Source of the DNA: Acridotheres tristis
Lineage: Eukaryota > Chordata > Aves > Passeriformes > Sturnidae
Direction of reading: 5' to 3'
Length of the DNA stretch: 64,000 nucleotides
Assembly: GCA_037013685.1 (NCBI GenBank)
Contig: CM072888.1
Coordinates: 9,777,034-9,841,033 of the forward strand
Below the pieces are notes generated by a model. The model was not told the DNA's origin, did not search any database, and saw only the letters and a list, made by a program, of their open reading frames with translations. Shown piece by piece: positions 13,892-23,241 of this stretch; positions within the stretch are counted from its first letter, which is position 1, and each line of letters begins with the position of its first letter. Made by a program: the position numbers and the translations under genes.

Positions 13892-14446
13892 ATGGAGGAA
13901 GAAACGGTGAAGTCAGACTCCATAGCAGCCAGCCCCATGCCCAGCAGCCTGGAAGACCAGGCCCTCAGCGGGCAGTGGCTGGCTGCAGGCGACACCTCAG
14001 GCCTGATAACAGGCAGCAAAGACACCAGCAGCTGCCATGAGGGATCCCAAGGGGACGCCTGCATTGAGCAGGAGCAGTCCCCAGAAGAAACCATCATGAA
14101 CCCTGAGGAGTCCCATGAGGAAGGGTGCTCCGGCCAGGACCTCCCACCACCGCCAGCAGAGGAAGGAGATGGTGTCAGCCTCCTGGAGCTGTGTGAGGAC
14201 CAGGCAGAGCGCGAGCTCAGGTGGGCAGGTCTCTCAGGAGGCGGGTTCCCTGAGGCTGCCCCTCGCGAGGCCTGGGTTGAGCCGGGAACAGCTGAGCCGA
14301 GCTCCCCAGGCCCGTGCTCTGCCTCCCCTGCCCGCCTGCCATCGCCCGTCTCCAGCCAGAAACCTCCATCGCGGCTGCGGCGGGCACTGCGGGCCCTGCG
14401 CCGCCTCTGCCGCTGCCCCTGCCTGGCTCCACAGCCCCAGGAGTAG
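13892..14446 (+). CDS. Array gene copy 1, unknown acidic/Cys-tail protein
   Basis: Uninterrupted frame of 184 codons. I do not recognise the family. The start is the first ATG downstream of the TATA box, in good context (A at -3, G at +4). Visible layout: N-terminal block starting MEEETVKSDS and including LSGQWLAAGD (residues 25-34); an acidic middle with one copy of a GSQGxACIEQExSPEE repeat (51-66); a Pro run followed by GVSLLELCEDQAERELRW (94-111); a Pro/Ser-rich linker (130-160); and a basic C-terminus RLRRALRALRRLCRCPCL (161-178). That tail could form an amphipathic helix followed by a Cys cluster, which might bind membrane via lipidation, DNA/RNA or metal; the sequence does not decide. 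No signal peptide or transmembrane segment. This is the shortest copy because it has one internal repeat where most have two. It is GC-rich against AT-rich flanks. Confidence 0.65.
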   Translation: MEEETVKSDSIAASPMPSSLEDQALSGQWLAAGDTSGLITGSKDTSSCHEGSQGDACIEQEQSPEETIMNPEESHEEGCSGQDLPPPPAEEGDGVSLLELCEDQAERELRWAGLSGGGFPEAAPREAWVEPGTAEPSSPGPCSASPARLPSPVSSQKPPSRLRRALRALRRLCRCPCLAPQPQE

Positions 14447-14470
14447 AACTGCAAAAGCAGCAACAACAAG

Positions 14471-15115
14471 GTAAAAAAACCAGAAAGAATAATAAGAAGA
14501 ACTAGAATGAGAAGAGCAAAATGAATAGGAACTAAAAATAAGAATAGGAAATAAGGACAGGAATTAAGAATAAGAATAGGAAATAAGGACAGGAATTAAG
14601 AATAAGAATAGGAAATAAGGACAGGAATTAAGAATAAGAATAAGAATAAGAATAAGAATAAGAATAAGAATAAGAATAAGAATAAGAATAAGAATAAGAA
14701 TAAGAATAAAAGAGTAAGAATAAGAATAAGAATAAGAATAAGAATAAGAATAAGAATAAGAATACGAATACGAATAAGAATAAAAGAACAAGAATAAAGA
14801 ATAAGAATAAAAGAATAAGAATAAGCCTATACGGATATGAAAATAATTAAGAAGTAGAATTAGAAGCACATAAGAAAAGGTTGTTATAATAAGAAGAATA
14901 CTAATAAGAAGAAGAAGAAGAAGAGAAATACTAAGATGTAGAAATATTCACAGTAGTAATTTTATTAATAATTTTAATTTTAGACATAAGAAGAATAATA
15001 TAGAGGAGTAGAAGAAGATGAAGATGAAGATGAAGATGAAGATGAAGATGAAGATGAAGATGAAGATGAAGAGGATGATGAAGAACAGGAGGGGAAGGAG
15101 TAGAAAAATAGAAGT
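14471..15115 (+). repeat. Purine-rich simple-repeat tail, unit 1
   Basis: About 640 bp made almost wholly of A and G with scattered T. It contains blocks of 'ggaaataaggacaggaatt', a long (AATAAG)n near 14627-14770 and (GATGAA)n near 15017-15070. It probably forms the 3' untranslated part of the gene. Minus-strand frames of Tyr/Ser/Leu/Ile repeats through it are artefacts. Confidence 0.9.
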
Positions 15116-15146
15116 AGCAGCGGTCATACTAGGAGTAAATAATTAT

Positions 15147-15152
15147 AATAAA
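15147..15152 (+). terminator. Polyadenylation signal, copy 1
   Basis: AATAAA within 'ttataataaaaatg', about 700 nt after the stop. The same sequence sits at this place in every unit, just after the purine-rich tail and before a T-rich stretch. This suggests a single-exon transcript ending here. Confidence 0.5.
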
Positions 15153-15225
15153 AATGTTGAAGTTATAAAGATATGAATGGTTTTATTAATATTTTCAAGT
15201 TAAAATATGCATCCAGACATCTTCT

Positions 15226-15276
15226 AGAGTCACAGTATAGTTTGGGTTAGGAAGGAACTCAAAAATCCTCTACTGA
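15226..15276 (-). mobile_element. CR1 3'-end stub
   Basis: About 50 bp matching, in antisense, the last bases of CR1 (compare 'ttgggttgggaaggacatcaaaaatcatc' at the right edge of the array, where the element continues). The same stub opens units 3 to 8, so the duplication breakpoint lies inside a CR1. Confidence 0.7.
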
Positions 15277-16033
15277 ATAAAGAGGCTGAGACCACCCCAG
15301 CCCACCCCACCTTCACTTGACTGCAGCTTTGGCCTGGGACTTGAGCGGCCTAACAGCACCTGAGGTACCATAAAGGTGACACCATTGATCAATTCTCTCT
15401 GGCCTCGGGACAAGGACACAAGACTCAGGCAGGACAATGGGACAATGTATCCAAAGAAAGCCAAAGCCAGCAGCTGTGCTGAAAATCAGCTGGGGCCAGG
15501 CTGGGGCTGGGGGAGGCCGTAGCCCACAGGTTCATCTGCTGAGGCTACCTTTGCACACACACTGCCCACAGCCAGCCAGGGAGGACGAGAGCTCTGGGGC
15601 TGTGGGGGAACCTCTGCTCACAGGCAGTCAACACCCATCCTCCCTCACACAAACTGGCTCCGCTGGAAAATCCCCACCCCGGGAAGGCCACATCCACGGC
15701 ACATTGCCGTGAGGGACACCTGAGGAGGGGCCAGAATCCATCCAAGAGCCCCAAAGCGCTGCCCAGACTCACTGCTGAGGCCTTGCAGCACAGCACTGCT
15801 CCTGATGCAAAGGGATGCAGCAGAGCCAGAGGCTGCTGCCATGGCTGTGCCAGACTTGTCCCTGCCTGGGTACGAACCTGGGACTTCCCAGCTGGCCCAA
15901 ATGTATATGGACCCTCAGAAGTCCGTGTTTGTGGGGGACCCTGAGCACCAAGAAGACAGAGATGTAGAGCATCCACAGGAAGCCACTGGAATCACCAAGT
16001 GGTGAGGTTTTCTACTGAATCTGACTCTCCCCC

Positions 16034-16423
16034 TGTGGACACACACATTTAGAGAGCTAGGGAATTACACCTTGGAAATTTCTTTCAGGTCTGCATTTCT
16101 CCTGACTCTCAGGTCCATTCCCAGGCTGAAAAGCTGACTACAGCTTCAGTTAAAGGGGAAGTCTCCCAGGGTGATAACATGGTGAAGAACACAGTAGAAT
16201 TCATAATCAAGATTAACACATAGTGTCTTGCCAGTGGGATAGATCCAGAAGTACAGTCCCAAGGATGTTTTTCCCAATTGTCCAATGAACGACTGTCCTG
16301 TCCTAGCTGCACGTAACACACTTTAAATACGGGTTGTCCGTACAATAAAGTTAGCCTTTATTTCCCCAAAGAAGTCCCTGTGTGTTGCTGTCTGTTCTCT
16401 CTCTTTGCAGCACGATAACCACA
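16034..16423 (+). mobile_element. Solo-LTR-like element, unit 2
   Basis: A 390-bp copy of the LTR with ends TGTGG and CCACA and internal AATAAA at 16344. A pyrimidine tract ending in TTTGCAG at 16410 is a good-looking splice acceptor. See unit 7 for the flanking target duplication. Confidence 0.6.
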
Positions 16424-16724
16424 GTCCACCACCTCTATTCCATTTCTGTTTTTCTCTCCCTGTCATTTGGTCTCTCTCAGTCATTTACTCTTCAATAAAA
16501 CCCATACTATTAACTTTGGCACATGGTCTCATTTGGACCCTAACTGAGGCAGAGCCATTTCTGATCATTTTAATCAGTGGATCACTACAAGGGGCTAGAA
16601 GCCCTCCAGTCTGGAAGCTGCTCCATGCCACTTCCAGGGGGCTGGGCTGCTGAAGGGCTGCTGGGCTGGGCCCTTTGTGACACAGGGGCGTTCTATCGGG
16701 TTCCTGGGTGTTGTTGGGCATTCT

Positions 16725-16770
16725 GTTGCCCTGGTGACATGGAACAGCCCCAACCTGCAGGGGTATATAA
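16725..16770 (+). promoter_or_regulatory. X-box-like palindrome and TATA box, copy 2
   Basis: GTTGCCCTGGTGAC at 16725-16738 is the closest of the eight to the RFX consensus because it keeps GTTGCC. TATATAA is at 16764-16770. The coding ATG is the next ATG downstream. Confidence 0.65.
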
Positions 16771-16865
16771 GGGGCACAGGGCCCTGTGCTGCCCATTCCC
16801 AGGAGTGCCACTCACTCAAGAGGAAGCAGCTCCCGGGAACTCCTGTGCTTTACTCCACGGTGCAT

Positions 16866-17486
16866 ATGGAGGAAGAGAAGGTCAAGTCCAGCTCCAAAGC
16901 AGCCAGCCCCATGCCCAGCAGCCTGGAAGACCAGGCCCTCAGCGGGCAGTGGCTGGCTGCAGGCGACACCTCAGGCCTCCTGAGAGGCAGCAAAGAGACC
17001 AGCAGCTGCCATGAGGGATCCCAAGGGGAAGCCTGCATTGAGCAGGAGCTTTCCCCAGAAGAAAAGGGCACTGAGCAGGAAACATCCCAAGGGGGAACCT
17101 GCTTTGAGCAGGAACAGTCCCCCACTGAAAATAACATGCAGCCTGGAGACACCCATGAGGAAGGGTGCTCCGGCCAGGACCTCCCACCACCACCAGCAGA
17201 GGAAGGAGATGGTGTCAGCCTCCTGGAGCTGTGTGAGGACCAGGCAGAGCGCGAGCTCAGGTGGGCAGGTCTCTCAGGAGGCGGGTTCCCTGAGGCTGCC
17301 CCTCGCGAGGCCTGGGTTGAGCCGGGAACAGCTGAGCCGAGCTCCCCAGGCCCGTGCTCTGCCTCCCCTGCCCGCCTGCCATCGCCCGTCTCCAGCCAGA
17401 AACCTCCATCGCGGCTGCGGCGGGCACTGCGGGCCCTGCGCCGCCTCTGCCGCTGCCCCTGCCTGGCTCCACAGCCCCAGGAGTAG
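16866..17486 (+). CDS. Array gene copy 2
   Basis: 206 codons, beginning MEEEKVKSSS. The middle carries two versions of the internal repeat: GSQGEACIEQELSPEE (51-66) and TSQGGTCFEQEQSPTENN (73-90). The second has drifted. The C-terminal half, from the LLELCEDQ block to the stop, is the same as in copy 1. The open frame continues upstream of the ATG but in a different phase from copies 1, 3 and 5, because of a one-base difference in the leader. This shows that the upstream frame is not coding. It shares the KGTEQETSQGGTCFEQ segment only with copy 4, a sign of patchwork exchange between copies. Function unknown. Confidence 0.65.
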   Translation: MEEEKVKSSSKAASPMPSSLEDQALSGQWLAAGDTSGLLRGSKETSSCHEGSQGEACIEQELSPEEKGTEQETSQGGTCFEQEQSPTENNMQPGDTHEEGCSGQDLPPPPAEEGDGVSLLELCEDQAERELRWAGLSGGGFPEAAPREAWVEPGTAEPSSPGPCSASPARLPSPVSSQKPPSRLRRALRALRRLCRCPCLAPQPQE

Positions 17487-17510
17487 AGCTGCAAAAGGAG
17501 CAACAACAAG

Positions 17511-17935
17511 GTAAAAAAACCAGAAAGAATAACAAGAAGAATTAGAATGAGGAGAGCAAAAATAATATCAACTAAAAATATGAATAAGAATTAAGAATAT
17601 GTATTAAGAATAAGGATAATTATATGATTAAGGATAAGAATATAAGAATATAAAAACAAATAAGTAGAAGTAGAAGTAGAAGTAGAAGTAGAAGTAGAAG
17701 TAGAAGTAGAAGTAGAAGCACAGAATAAGAAATTCTTATAATAAGAAAAATATTAATAACAATAGGAAGAAGTATAATAGATATACTAAGATTAAGAAAT
17801 AGTCATAGCACTAATTTTATTAATCATTTTAATTTTAGACATAAGAAGAATACTATAGAGAAGAAGAAGAAGATGAAGAGGACAGTGAAGAAGAGGAGGG
17901 GAAGAAGTAGAATTATGTAGGAGTAGTAGTAGTAG
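17511..17935 (+). repeat. Purine-rich tail, unit 2
   Basis: About 425 bp with 'aataagaattaagaat' wording, (GTAGAA)n near 17664-17716 and a GAAGAAGATGAAG stretch near 17860. It lacks the long (AATAAG)n of unit 1, so tail length varies freely between units. Confidence 0.9.
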
Positions 17936-17946
17936 AAAATAATTAT

Positions 17947-17952
17947 AATAAA
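17947..17952 (+). terminator. Polyadenylation signal, copy 2
   Basis: AATAAA in 'ttataataaacatg', about 460 nt after the stop and followed by T-rich sequence. Confidence 0.5.
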
Positions 17953-18842
17953 CATGTTGAAGTTACAATGATGTAAATGGTTTTATTAATATTTTCAAGT
18001 TTAGTTATACCTCCACACATCTTCTAGAGTCACAGTATAGTTTGGGTTAGGAAGGACCTCAAAAATCCTCTACTGAATAAAGAGGCTGACACCAGCCCAG
18101 CCCACCCATCCTTCACCTGACTGCAGCTTTGGCCTGGGACTTGAGCGGCCTAACAGCACCTGAGGTACCATAAAGGTGACACCATTGATCAATTCTCTCT
18201 GGCCTAGGGACAAGGACACAAGACTCAGGCAGGAGAATGTATCCAAAGAAAGCCAAACCCAGCAGCTGTGCTGAAAATCAGCTGGGGCCAGGCTGGGGCT
18301 GGGGGAGGCCGTAGCCCACAGGCTCATCTGCTGAGGCCACCTTTGCACACACACTGCCCACAGCCAGCCAGGGAGGACGAGAGCTCTGGGGCTGTGGGGG
18401 AACCTCTGCTCACAGGCAGTCAACACCCATCCTCCCTCACACAAACTGGCTCAGCCGCAAAATCCCCACCCCGGGAAGGCCACAGCCACGGCACATTGCC
18501 GTGAGGGACACCTGAGGAGGGGCCAGAATCCATCCAAGAGCCCCAAAGCGCCGCCCAGACTCACTGCTGAGGCCTTGCAGCACAGCACTGCTCCTGATGC
18601 AAAGGGATGCAGCAGAGCCAGAGGCTGCTGCCAGAGCCTGTGCGAGACTTGTCCCTGCCTGGGGAGGAACCTGGGACTTCCCCCCTGGCCCAAGTGTGTA
18701 TGGACCCTCTGAACTCCGTGTTTGTGGGGGACCCTGAGCACCAAGAAGACAGAGATGTAGAGCATCCACAGGAAGCCACTGGAATCACCAAGTGGTGAGG
18801 TTTTCTACTGAATCTGACTCTGTCACTCTCTTTCTCTCCCCA

Positions 18843-19232
18843 TGTGCACACACACATTCAGAGAGCTAGGGAATTACAGCTTGGAAATTCTTTTCAGGCC
18901 TGCATTTCTCCTGACTCTCAGGTCCATTCCCAGACTGACAAGCTGACTACAGCTTCAGTTTAACAGGAAGTCTCCCAGCATGATAACATGGTGAAGAACA
19001 CAGTAGAATTCATAATCAAGATTAACACCTAGTGTCTTGCCCGTGGGATACATCCTGCAGTACTGTCCTAAGGATGTTTTTCCCAGTTGTCCAATGAACG
19101 ACTGTCCTGTCCTAGCTGCACGTAACACACTTGAAATATGGGTTGCCCGTACAATAAAGTTGGCCTTTATTTCCCCAAAGAAGTCCCTGTGTGTTGCTGT
19201 CCTTTCTCTCTCTTTGCAGCCCAGTAACCACG
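18843..19232 (+). mobile_element. Solo-LTR-like element, unit 3
   Basis: 390-bp copy with TGTGC start and AACCACG end. It holds the internal AATAAA and a polypyrimidine stretch ending TTTGCAG at about 19219. A few substitutions separate it from the unit 2 and unit 5 copies. Confidence 0.6.
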
Positions 19233-19532
19233 TCCTCCCACCTCTATTCCATTTCTGTTTTTCTCTCCCTGTCATTCTGTCTCTCTCTCTCATTTACTCT
19301 TCAATAAAACCCATACAACTGACTTTGGCATTGGTCTCATTTGCACCCTAATTGAGACAGAGCCATTTCTGATCATTTTAATCAGTGGATCACAACAAGG
19401 GGCTAGAAGCCCTCCAGTCTCCAAGCTGCTCCATGCCACTTCCAGGGGGCTGGGCTGCTGAAGGGCTGCTGGGCTGGGCCCTTTGTGACACAGGGGCGTT
19501 CTATCGGGTTCCTGGGTGTTGTTGGGCGTTCT

Positions 19533-19578
19533 GTTGTCCTGGTGACATGGAACAGCCCCAACCTGCAGGGGTATATAA
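19533..19578 (+). promoter_or_regulatory. X-box-like palindrome and TATA box, copy 3
   Basis: GTTGTCCTGGTGAC at 19533-19546 and TATATAA at 19572-19578, with the same spacing as the other copies. Confidence 0.65.
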
Positions 19579-19672
19579 GGGGCACAGGGCCCTGTGCTGC
19601 CCATTCCCAGGAGTGCCACTCACTCAAGAGGAAGCAGCTCCTGGGAACTCTGTGCCTTACACGGCAATGAAT

Positions 19673-20290
19673 ATGGAGAAAGAAACAGTGAAGTCCAGCT
19701 CCAAAGCAGCCAGCCCCATGCCCAGCAGCCTGGAAGACCAGGCCCTCAGCGGGCAGTGGCTGGCTGCAGGCGACACCTCAGGCCTGATAACAGGCAGCAA
19801 AGACACCAGCAGCTGCCATGAGGGATCCCAAGGGGACGCCTGCATTGAGCAGGAGCAGTCCCCAGATGAAACAACCAGCAAGGGATCCCAAGGGGACACC
19901 TGCATTGACCAGGTGCTGTCTCCCACCGAAAACAACACACAAACTGAAGAGTCCCATGTGGAAGAGCGCTCTGGGCTGGATCTCCCACCACCCGCAGAGG
20001 AAGACAAAGGAGATGGTGTCAGCCTCCTGGAGCTGTGTGAGGACCAGGCAGAGCGCGAGCTCAGGTGGGCAGGTCTCTCAGGAGGCGGGTTCCCTGAGGC
20101 TGCCCCTCGCGAGGCCTGGGTTGAGCCGGGAACAGCTGAGCCGAGCTCCCCAGGCCCGGGCTCTGCCTCCCCTGCCCGCCTGCCATCGCCCGTCTCCAGC
20201 CAGAAACCTCCATCGCGGCTGCGGCGGGCACTGCGGGCCCTGCGCCGCCTCTGCCGCTGCCCCTGCCTGGCTCCACAGCCCCAGGAGTAG
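19673..20290 (+). CDS. Array gene copy 3
   Basis: 205 codons from MEKETVKSSS. An in-frame ATG two codons earlier (19667, giving MNMEKE) is the first ATG after the TATA box and could be used; I keep the shared start. It has two internal repeats (GSQGDACIEQEQSPDE and GSQGDTCIDQVLSPTE), then a private variant of the acidic segment (VEERSGLDLPPPAEEDKGDG) in which one Cys of the usual EEGCSGQDL is lost. The C-terminal part is unchanged apart from C-to-G in the Pro/Ser linker. Function unknown. Confidence 0.65.
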   Translation: MEKETVKSSSKAASPMPSSLEDQALSGQWLAAGDTSGLITGSKDTSSCHEGSQGDACIEQEQSPDETTSKGSQGDTCIDQVLSPTENNTQTEESHVEERSGLDLPPPAEEDKGDGVSLLELCEDQAERELRWAGLSGGGFPEAAPREAWVEPGTAEPSSPGPGSASPARLPSPVSSQKPPSRLRRALRALRRLCRCPCLAPQPQE

Positions 20291-20314
20291 AGCTGCAAAA
20301 GGAGCAACTACAAG

Positions 20315-20735
20315 GTAAAAAAAACAGCAAAAATAACAAGAAGAATTAGAAAGAGAAAAGCAAAAACAATACGAACTAAAAATAAGAATAGGAATTAATA
20401 TAGGAATTAAGAATAAGGATAAGTGTAAGATTAAGGATAAGAATATAAGAATATAAAAACAAATAAGTAGAAGTAGAAGTAGAAGTAGAAGTAGAAGTAG
20501 CAGTAGAAGTAGTAGCACAGAATAAGAAATTGTTATAATAAGAAAAATATTAATAATAATAGGAAGAAGTATAATAGATATACTAAGATTAAGAAATAGT
20601 CATAGCACTAATTGTATTAATCATTTTAATTTTAGACATAAGAAGAATACTATGGAGAAGAAGAAGATGAAGATGACAATGAAGAAGAGGAGGGGAAGAA
20701 GTAGAAATATGTAGGAGTAGTAGTAGTAGAAAATA
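20315..20735 (+). repeat. Purine-rich tail, unit 3
   Basis: About 420 bp with (GTAGAA)n near 20466-20510 and GAAGAAGATGAAGATG near 20656. It is close to the unit 2 tail in layout. Confidence 0.9.
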
Positions 20736-20740
20736 ATTAT

Positions 20741-20746
20741 AATAAA
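20741..20746 (+). terminator. Polyadenylation signal, copy 3
   Basis: AATAAA in 'ttataataaacatg', about 450 nt after the stop. Confidence 0.5.
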
Positions 20747-21120
20747 CATGTTGAAGTTACAATGATGTAAATGGTTTTATTAATATTTACAAGTTTAGTT
20801 ATACCTCCACACATCTTCTAGACTCACAGTATAGTTTGGGTTGGGAAGGACCTCAAAAATCCTCTACTGAATAAAGAGGCTGATTCCAGCCCAGCCCACC
20901 CCTCCTTCACTTGACTGCAGCTTTGGCCTGGGACTTAAGCAACCTAACAGCACCTGAGGTACCATAAAGGTGACACCACTGATCAATTGCCTCTGGTCTA
21001 GGGACAAGGACACAAGACTCAGGCAGAAGAATGTATCCCAAGAAAGCCAAACCCAGCAGCTGTGCTGAAAATCAGCTGGGGCCAGGTTGGGGCTGGGGGA
21101 GGCCATAGCCCACAGGCTCA

Positions 21121-21843
21121 TGTCTTGGTTTGAAAGACAGGTATCTGCTGAGGAAAGGCAAGGGCCCTTTTCCTGAGATGCGGAATGCAACCCCCTCCCT
21201 TTTAATTATTTTAGGTCCAAATCAGAAGCCTTCAGGCAGGAGGTGTGGGGATAAGGCTAACAGTTCCTTACTGATATCCAACAAGGCAGAAAAAACAACA
21301 ACAGCTATAAGAAAATTGGCAACAGAACAGAACAGTCTAGCTCTGCTCCAGTCCCCTTTGGCCTCAGGCCGTGTCCCTGTGCTCGGTTACGGTGCTGTGG
21401 GGGCAGGGCAGGTCCCACGCAGTTGAAGAGGGGCTGGAGTGATGGTGGCAGAGGCCCAGGGGTGAGAGGGGATGGGGAGGCGACTCCCCCTCACGGTGTC
21501 GGTCGTGGTGCTCAGCAGAGTGTCCGGAGATAGTAGGGTGAGATGGGAGAGCAGCAGAGCGATGTCCAACCGCAGGGAGCGTGGATCTCCGTGCTGGGAT
21601 GCCAGGGGAGATGCCAGACGGGAGCCGGGGCTGTCCTCCCACTCCAGGAACCAAGCGAGAGGGAGTCCCCTGCTCCAGACCCCACGTCCACCTTTCCTTT
21701 TCCAGTTCCCCCACCACCTCCCCCTCCACCCACCCCCTTACGAGAAAACATTATCTGTCGTTTTAAGGTGTAGCCACAATTACTTAGCATAACAATGGGA
21801 GGAAATCCACAGAAAGAAAAGGGGAACAATCCAACCCCCAACA
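21121..21843 (+). mobile_element. ERV-type LTR replacing part of unit 4
   Basis: It begins TGTCTTGGTTTGAAAGACAG and ends CCCAACA, so it has TG...CA ends. From memory of avian repeats, this opening wording is typical of abundant songbird endogenous-retrovirus LTRs. No viral coding sequence accompanies it. I see no target-site duplication, and about 1 kb of host unit is lost, so this is an insertion plus deletion or a recombination product. The reading frames inside it (for example 21364-21729 minus) are not genes. Confidence 0.6.
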
Positions 21844-22024
21844 CTGAGGCAGAGCCATTTCTGATCATTTTAATCAGTGGATCACAACAAGGGGCTAGAA
21901 GCCCTCCAGTCTCGAAGCTGCTCCATGCCACTTCCAGGGCCTTGGGCTGCTGAAGGGCTGCTGGGCTGGGCCCTTTGTGACACAGGGGCGTTCTATCGGG
22001 TTCCTGGGTGTTGTTGGGCGTTCT

Positions 22025-22070
22025 GTTGTCCTGGTGACATGGAACAGCCCCAACCTGCAGGGGTATATAA
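22025..22070 (+). promoter_or_regulatory. X-box-like palindrome and TATA box, copy 4
   Basis: GTTGTCCTGGTGAC at 22025-22038 and TATATAA at 22064-22070 are retained. They now lie only about 180-220 bp after the foreign LTR, which may have changed the expression of this copy. Confidence 0.65.
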
Positions 22071-22165
22071 GGGGCACAGCGCCCTGTGCTGCCCATTCCC
22101 AGGAGTGCCACTCACTCAAGAGGAAGCAGCTCCCGGGAACTCCTGTGCTTTACTCCACGGTGCAT

Positions 22166-22786
22166 ATGGAGGAAGAGAAGGCAAAGTCCAGCTCCAAAGC
22201 AGCCAGCCCCATGCCCAGCGGGCCAGAAGACCAGGCCCTCAGCGGGCAGTGGCTGGCTGCAGGCGATAGCTCAGGCCTGCCAACAGTCAGCAACAATACC
22301 AACAGTTGCCATGAGGAATGCCAAGGGGAAGCCTGCATGGAGCAGGAGCTTTCCCCAGAAGAAAAGGGCACTGAGCAGGAAACATCCCAAGGGGGAACCT
22401 GCTTTGAGCAGGCGCAGCCCCCCACGAAAAATAATATGCACCCTGAAGACACCCATGAGGAAGGGTGCTCCGGCCAGGACCTCCCACCACCACCAGCAGA
22501 GGAAGGAGATGGTGTCAGCCTCCTGGAGCTGTGTGAGGACCAGGCAGAGCGCGAGCTCAGGTGGGCAGGTCTCTCAGGAGGCGGGTTCCCTGAGGCTGCC
22601 CCTCGCGAGGCCTGGGTTGAGCCGGGAACAGCTGAGCCGAGCTCCCCAGGCCCGTGCTCTGCCTCCCCTGCCCGCCTGCCATCGCCCGTCTCCAGCCAGA
22701 AACCTCCATCGCGGCTGCGGCGGGCACTGCGGGCCCTGCGCCGCCTCTGCCGCTGCCCCTGCCTGGCTCCACAGCCCCAGGAGTAG
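22166..22786 (+). CDS. Array gene copy 4
   Basis: 206 codons from MEEEKAKSSS. The frame is intact despite the upstream rearrangement. It has two internal repeats. The first is GSQG-like but altered to ECQGEACMEQELSPEE; the second, TSQGGTCFEQAQPPTKNN, is shared with copy 2 with three changes. It carries PSGPEDQ in place of PSSLEDQ (as does copy 5) and a private DSSGLPTVSNNTNS stretch. The C-terminal half is standard. Function unknown. Confidence 0.65.
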   Translation: MEEEKAKSSSKAASPMPSGPEDQALSGQWLAAGDSSGLPTVSNNTNSCHEECQGEACMEQELSPEEKGTEQETSQGGTCFEQAQPPTKNNMHPEDTHEEGCSGQDLPPPPAEEGDGVSLLELCEDQAERELRWAGLSGGGFPEAAPREAWVEPGTAEPSSPGPCSASPARLPSPVSSQKPPSRLRRALRALRRLCRCPCLAPQPQE

Positions 22787-22810
22787 AGCTGCAAAAGGAG
22801 CAACAACAAG

Positions 22811-23230
22811 GTAAAAAAACCAGAAAGAATAACAAGAAGAATTAGAATGAGAAGACCAACAATACTAGGAACTCAAACTATGAATAAGAATTAAGAATAG
22901 GAATTAAGAATTAGGATAGGGATAAGATTAAGAAAAAGAATATAAGAATATAAAAATAAACAAGTAGAAATAGAAGTAGAAGTAGAAGTAGGAATACATA
23001 CGAAAAAATTCTTATAATAAGAAAAATATTAATAATAATAGGAAGAAGAATAAGAGAAATACTAAGATGTAGAAATAGTCATAGCACTAATTGTATTCTC
23101 ATTTTAATATTAGACATAAGAAGAATAATATAGAGAAGAAGAAAAAGAAGAAGATGAAGGGGACAAGGAAGATGACGAAGAAGAGGAAGAAGAAAAATAG
23201 TAGTAGCAGTAGTAATAGTAGGAGTAAAAA
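22811..23230 (+). repeat. Purine-rich tail, unit 4
   Basis: About 420 bp of A/G-rich sequence, with a short (GTAGAA)n near 22976-22992, then GAAGAAGATGAAGG and GAAGATGACGAAG stretches. Confidence 0.9.
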
Positions 23231-23235
23231 ATTAT

Positions 23236-23241
23236 AATAAA
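23236..23241 (+). terminator. Polyadenylation signal, copy 4
   Basis: AATAAA in 'ttataataaaattg', about 450 nt after the stop. Confidence 0.5.

Larger units (their letters stand above)
12465..15225 (+). repeat. Array unit 1 (5'-truncated)
   Basis: First of eight head-to-tail units. It starts inside the block that other units carry about 240 bp after their CR1 stub, so the stub and following sequence are missing at the array edge. In order it holds: a GC-rich block of unknown role (12465-13050), an LTR (13063-13450), a pyrimidine-rich stretch with an AATAAA at 13521, the promoter, the coding region, the purine-rich tail and the polyadenylation signal. Confidence 0.9.
15226..18025 (+). repeat. 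Array unit 2
   Basis: Full unit of 2.80 kb: CR1 stub (about 15226-15276), GC-rich block to about 16005, LTR, promoter, gene, purine tail, polyadenylation signal. The stub, 'agtcacagtatagtttggg...ggaactcaaaaatc', is the reverse complement of a CR1 3' end. Confidence 0.9.
18026..20820 (+). repeat. Array unit 3
   Basis: Full 2.80-kb unit: CR1 stub (about 18026-18076), GC-rich block, LTR, promoter, gene and tail in the same order as unit 2. Confidence 0.9.

Noticed and set aside
13876..14469. Long minus-strand frames opposite each gene copy (about 197-219 codons)
   Set aside because: They are shadows of the GC-rich plus-strand frame, rich in Arg/Ser/Gly. They have no promoter, and copy-specific changes follow the plus-strand repeats.
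14564..14869. Minus-strand Ser/Tyr/Leu/Ile repeat proteins through the purine tails (also 31.0-31.4 and 34.1-34.6 kb)
   Set aside because: They are translations of simple repeats, different in each unit.
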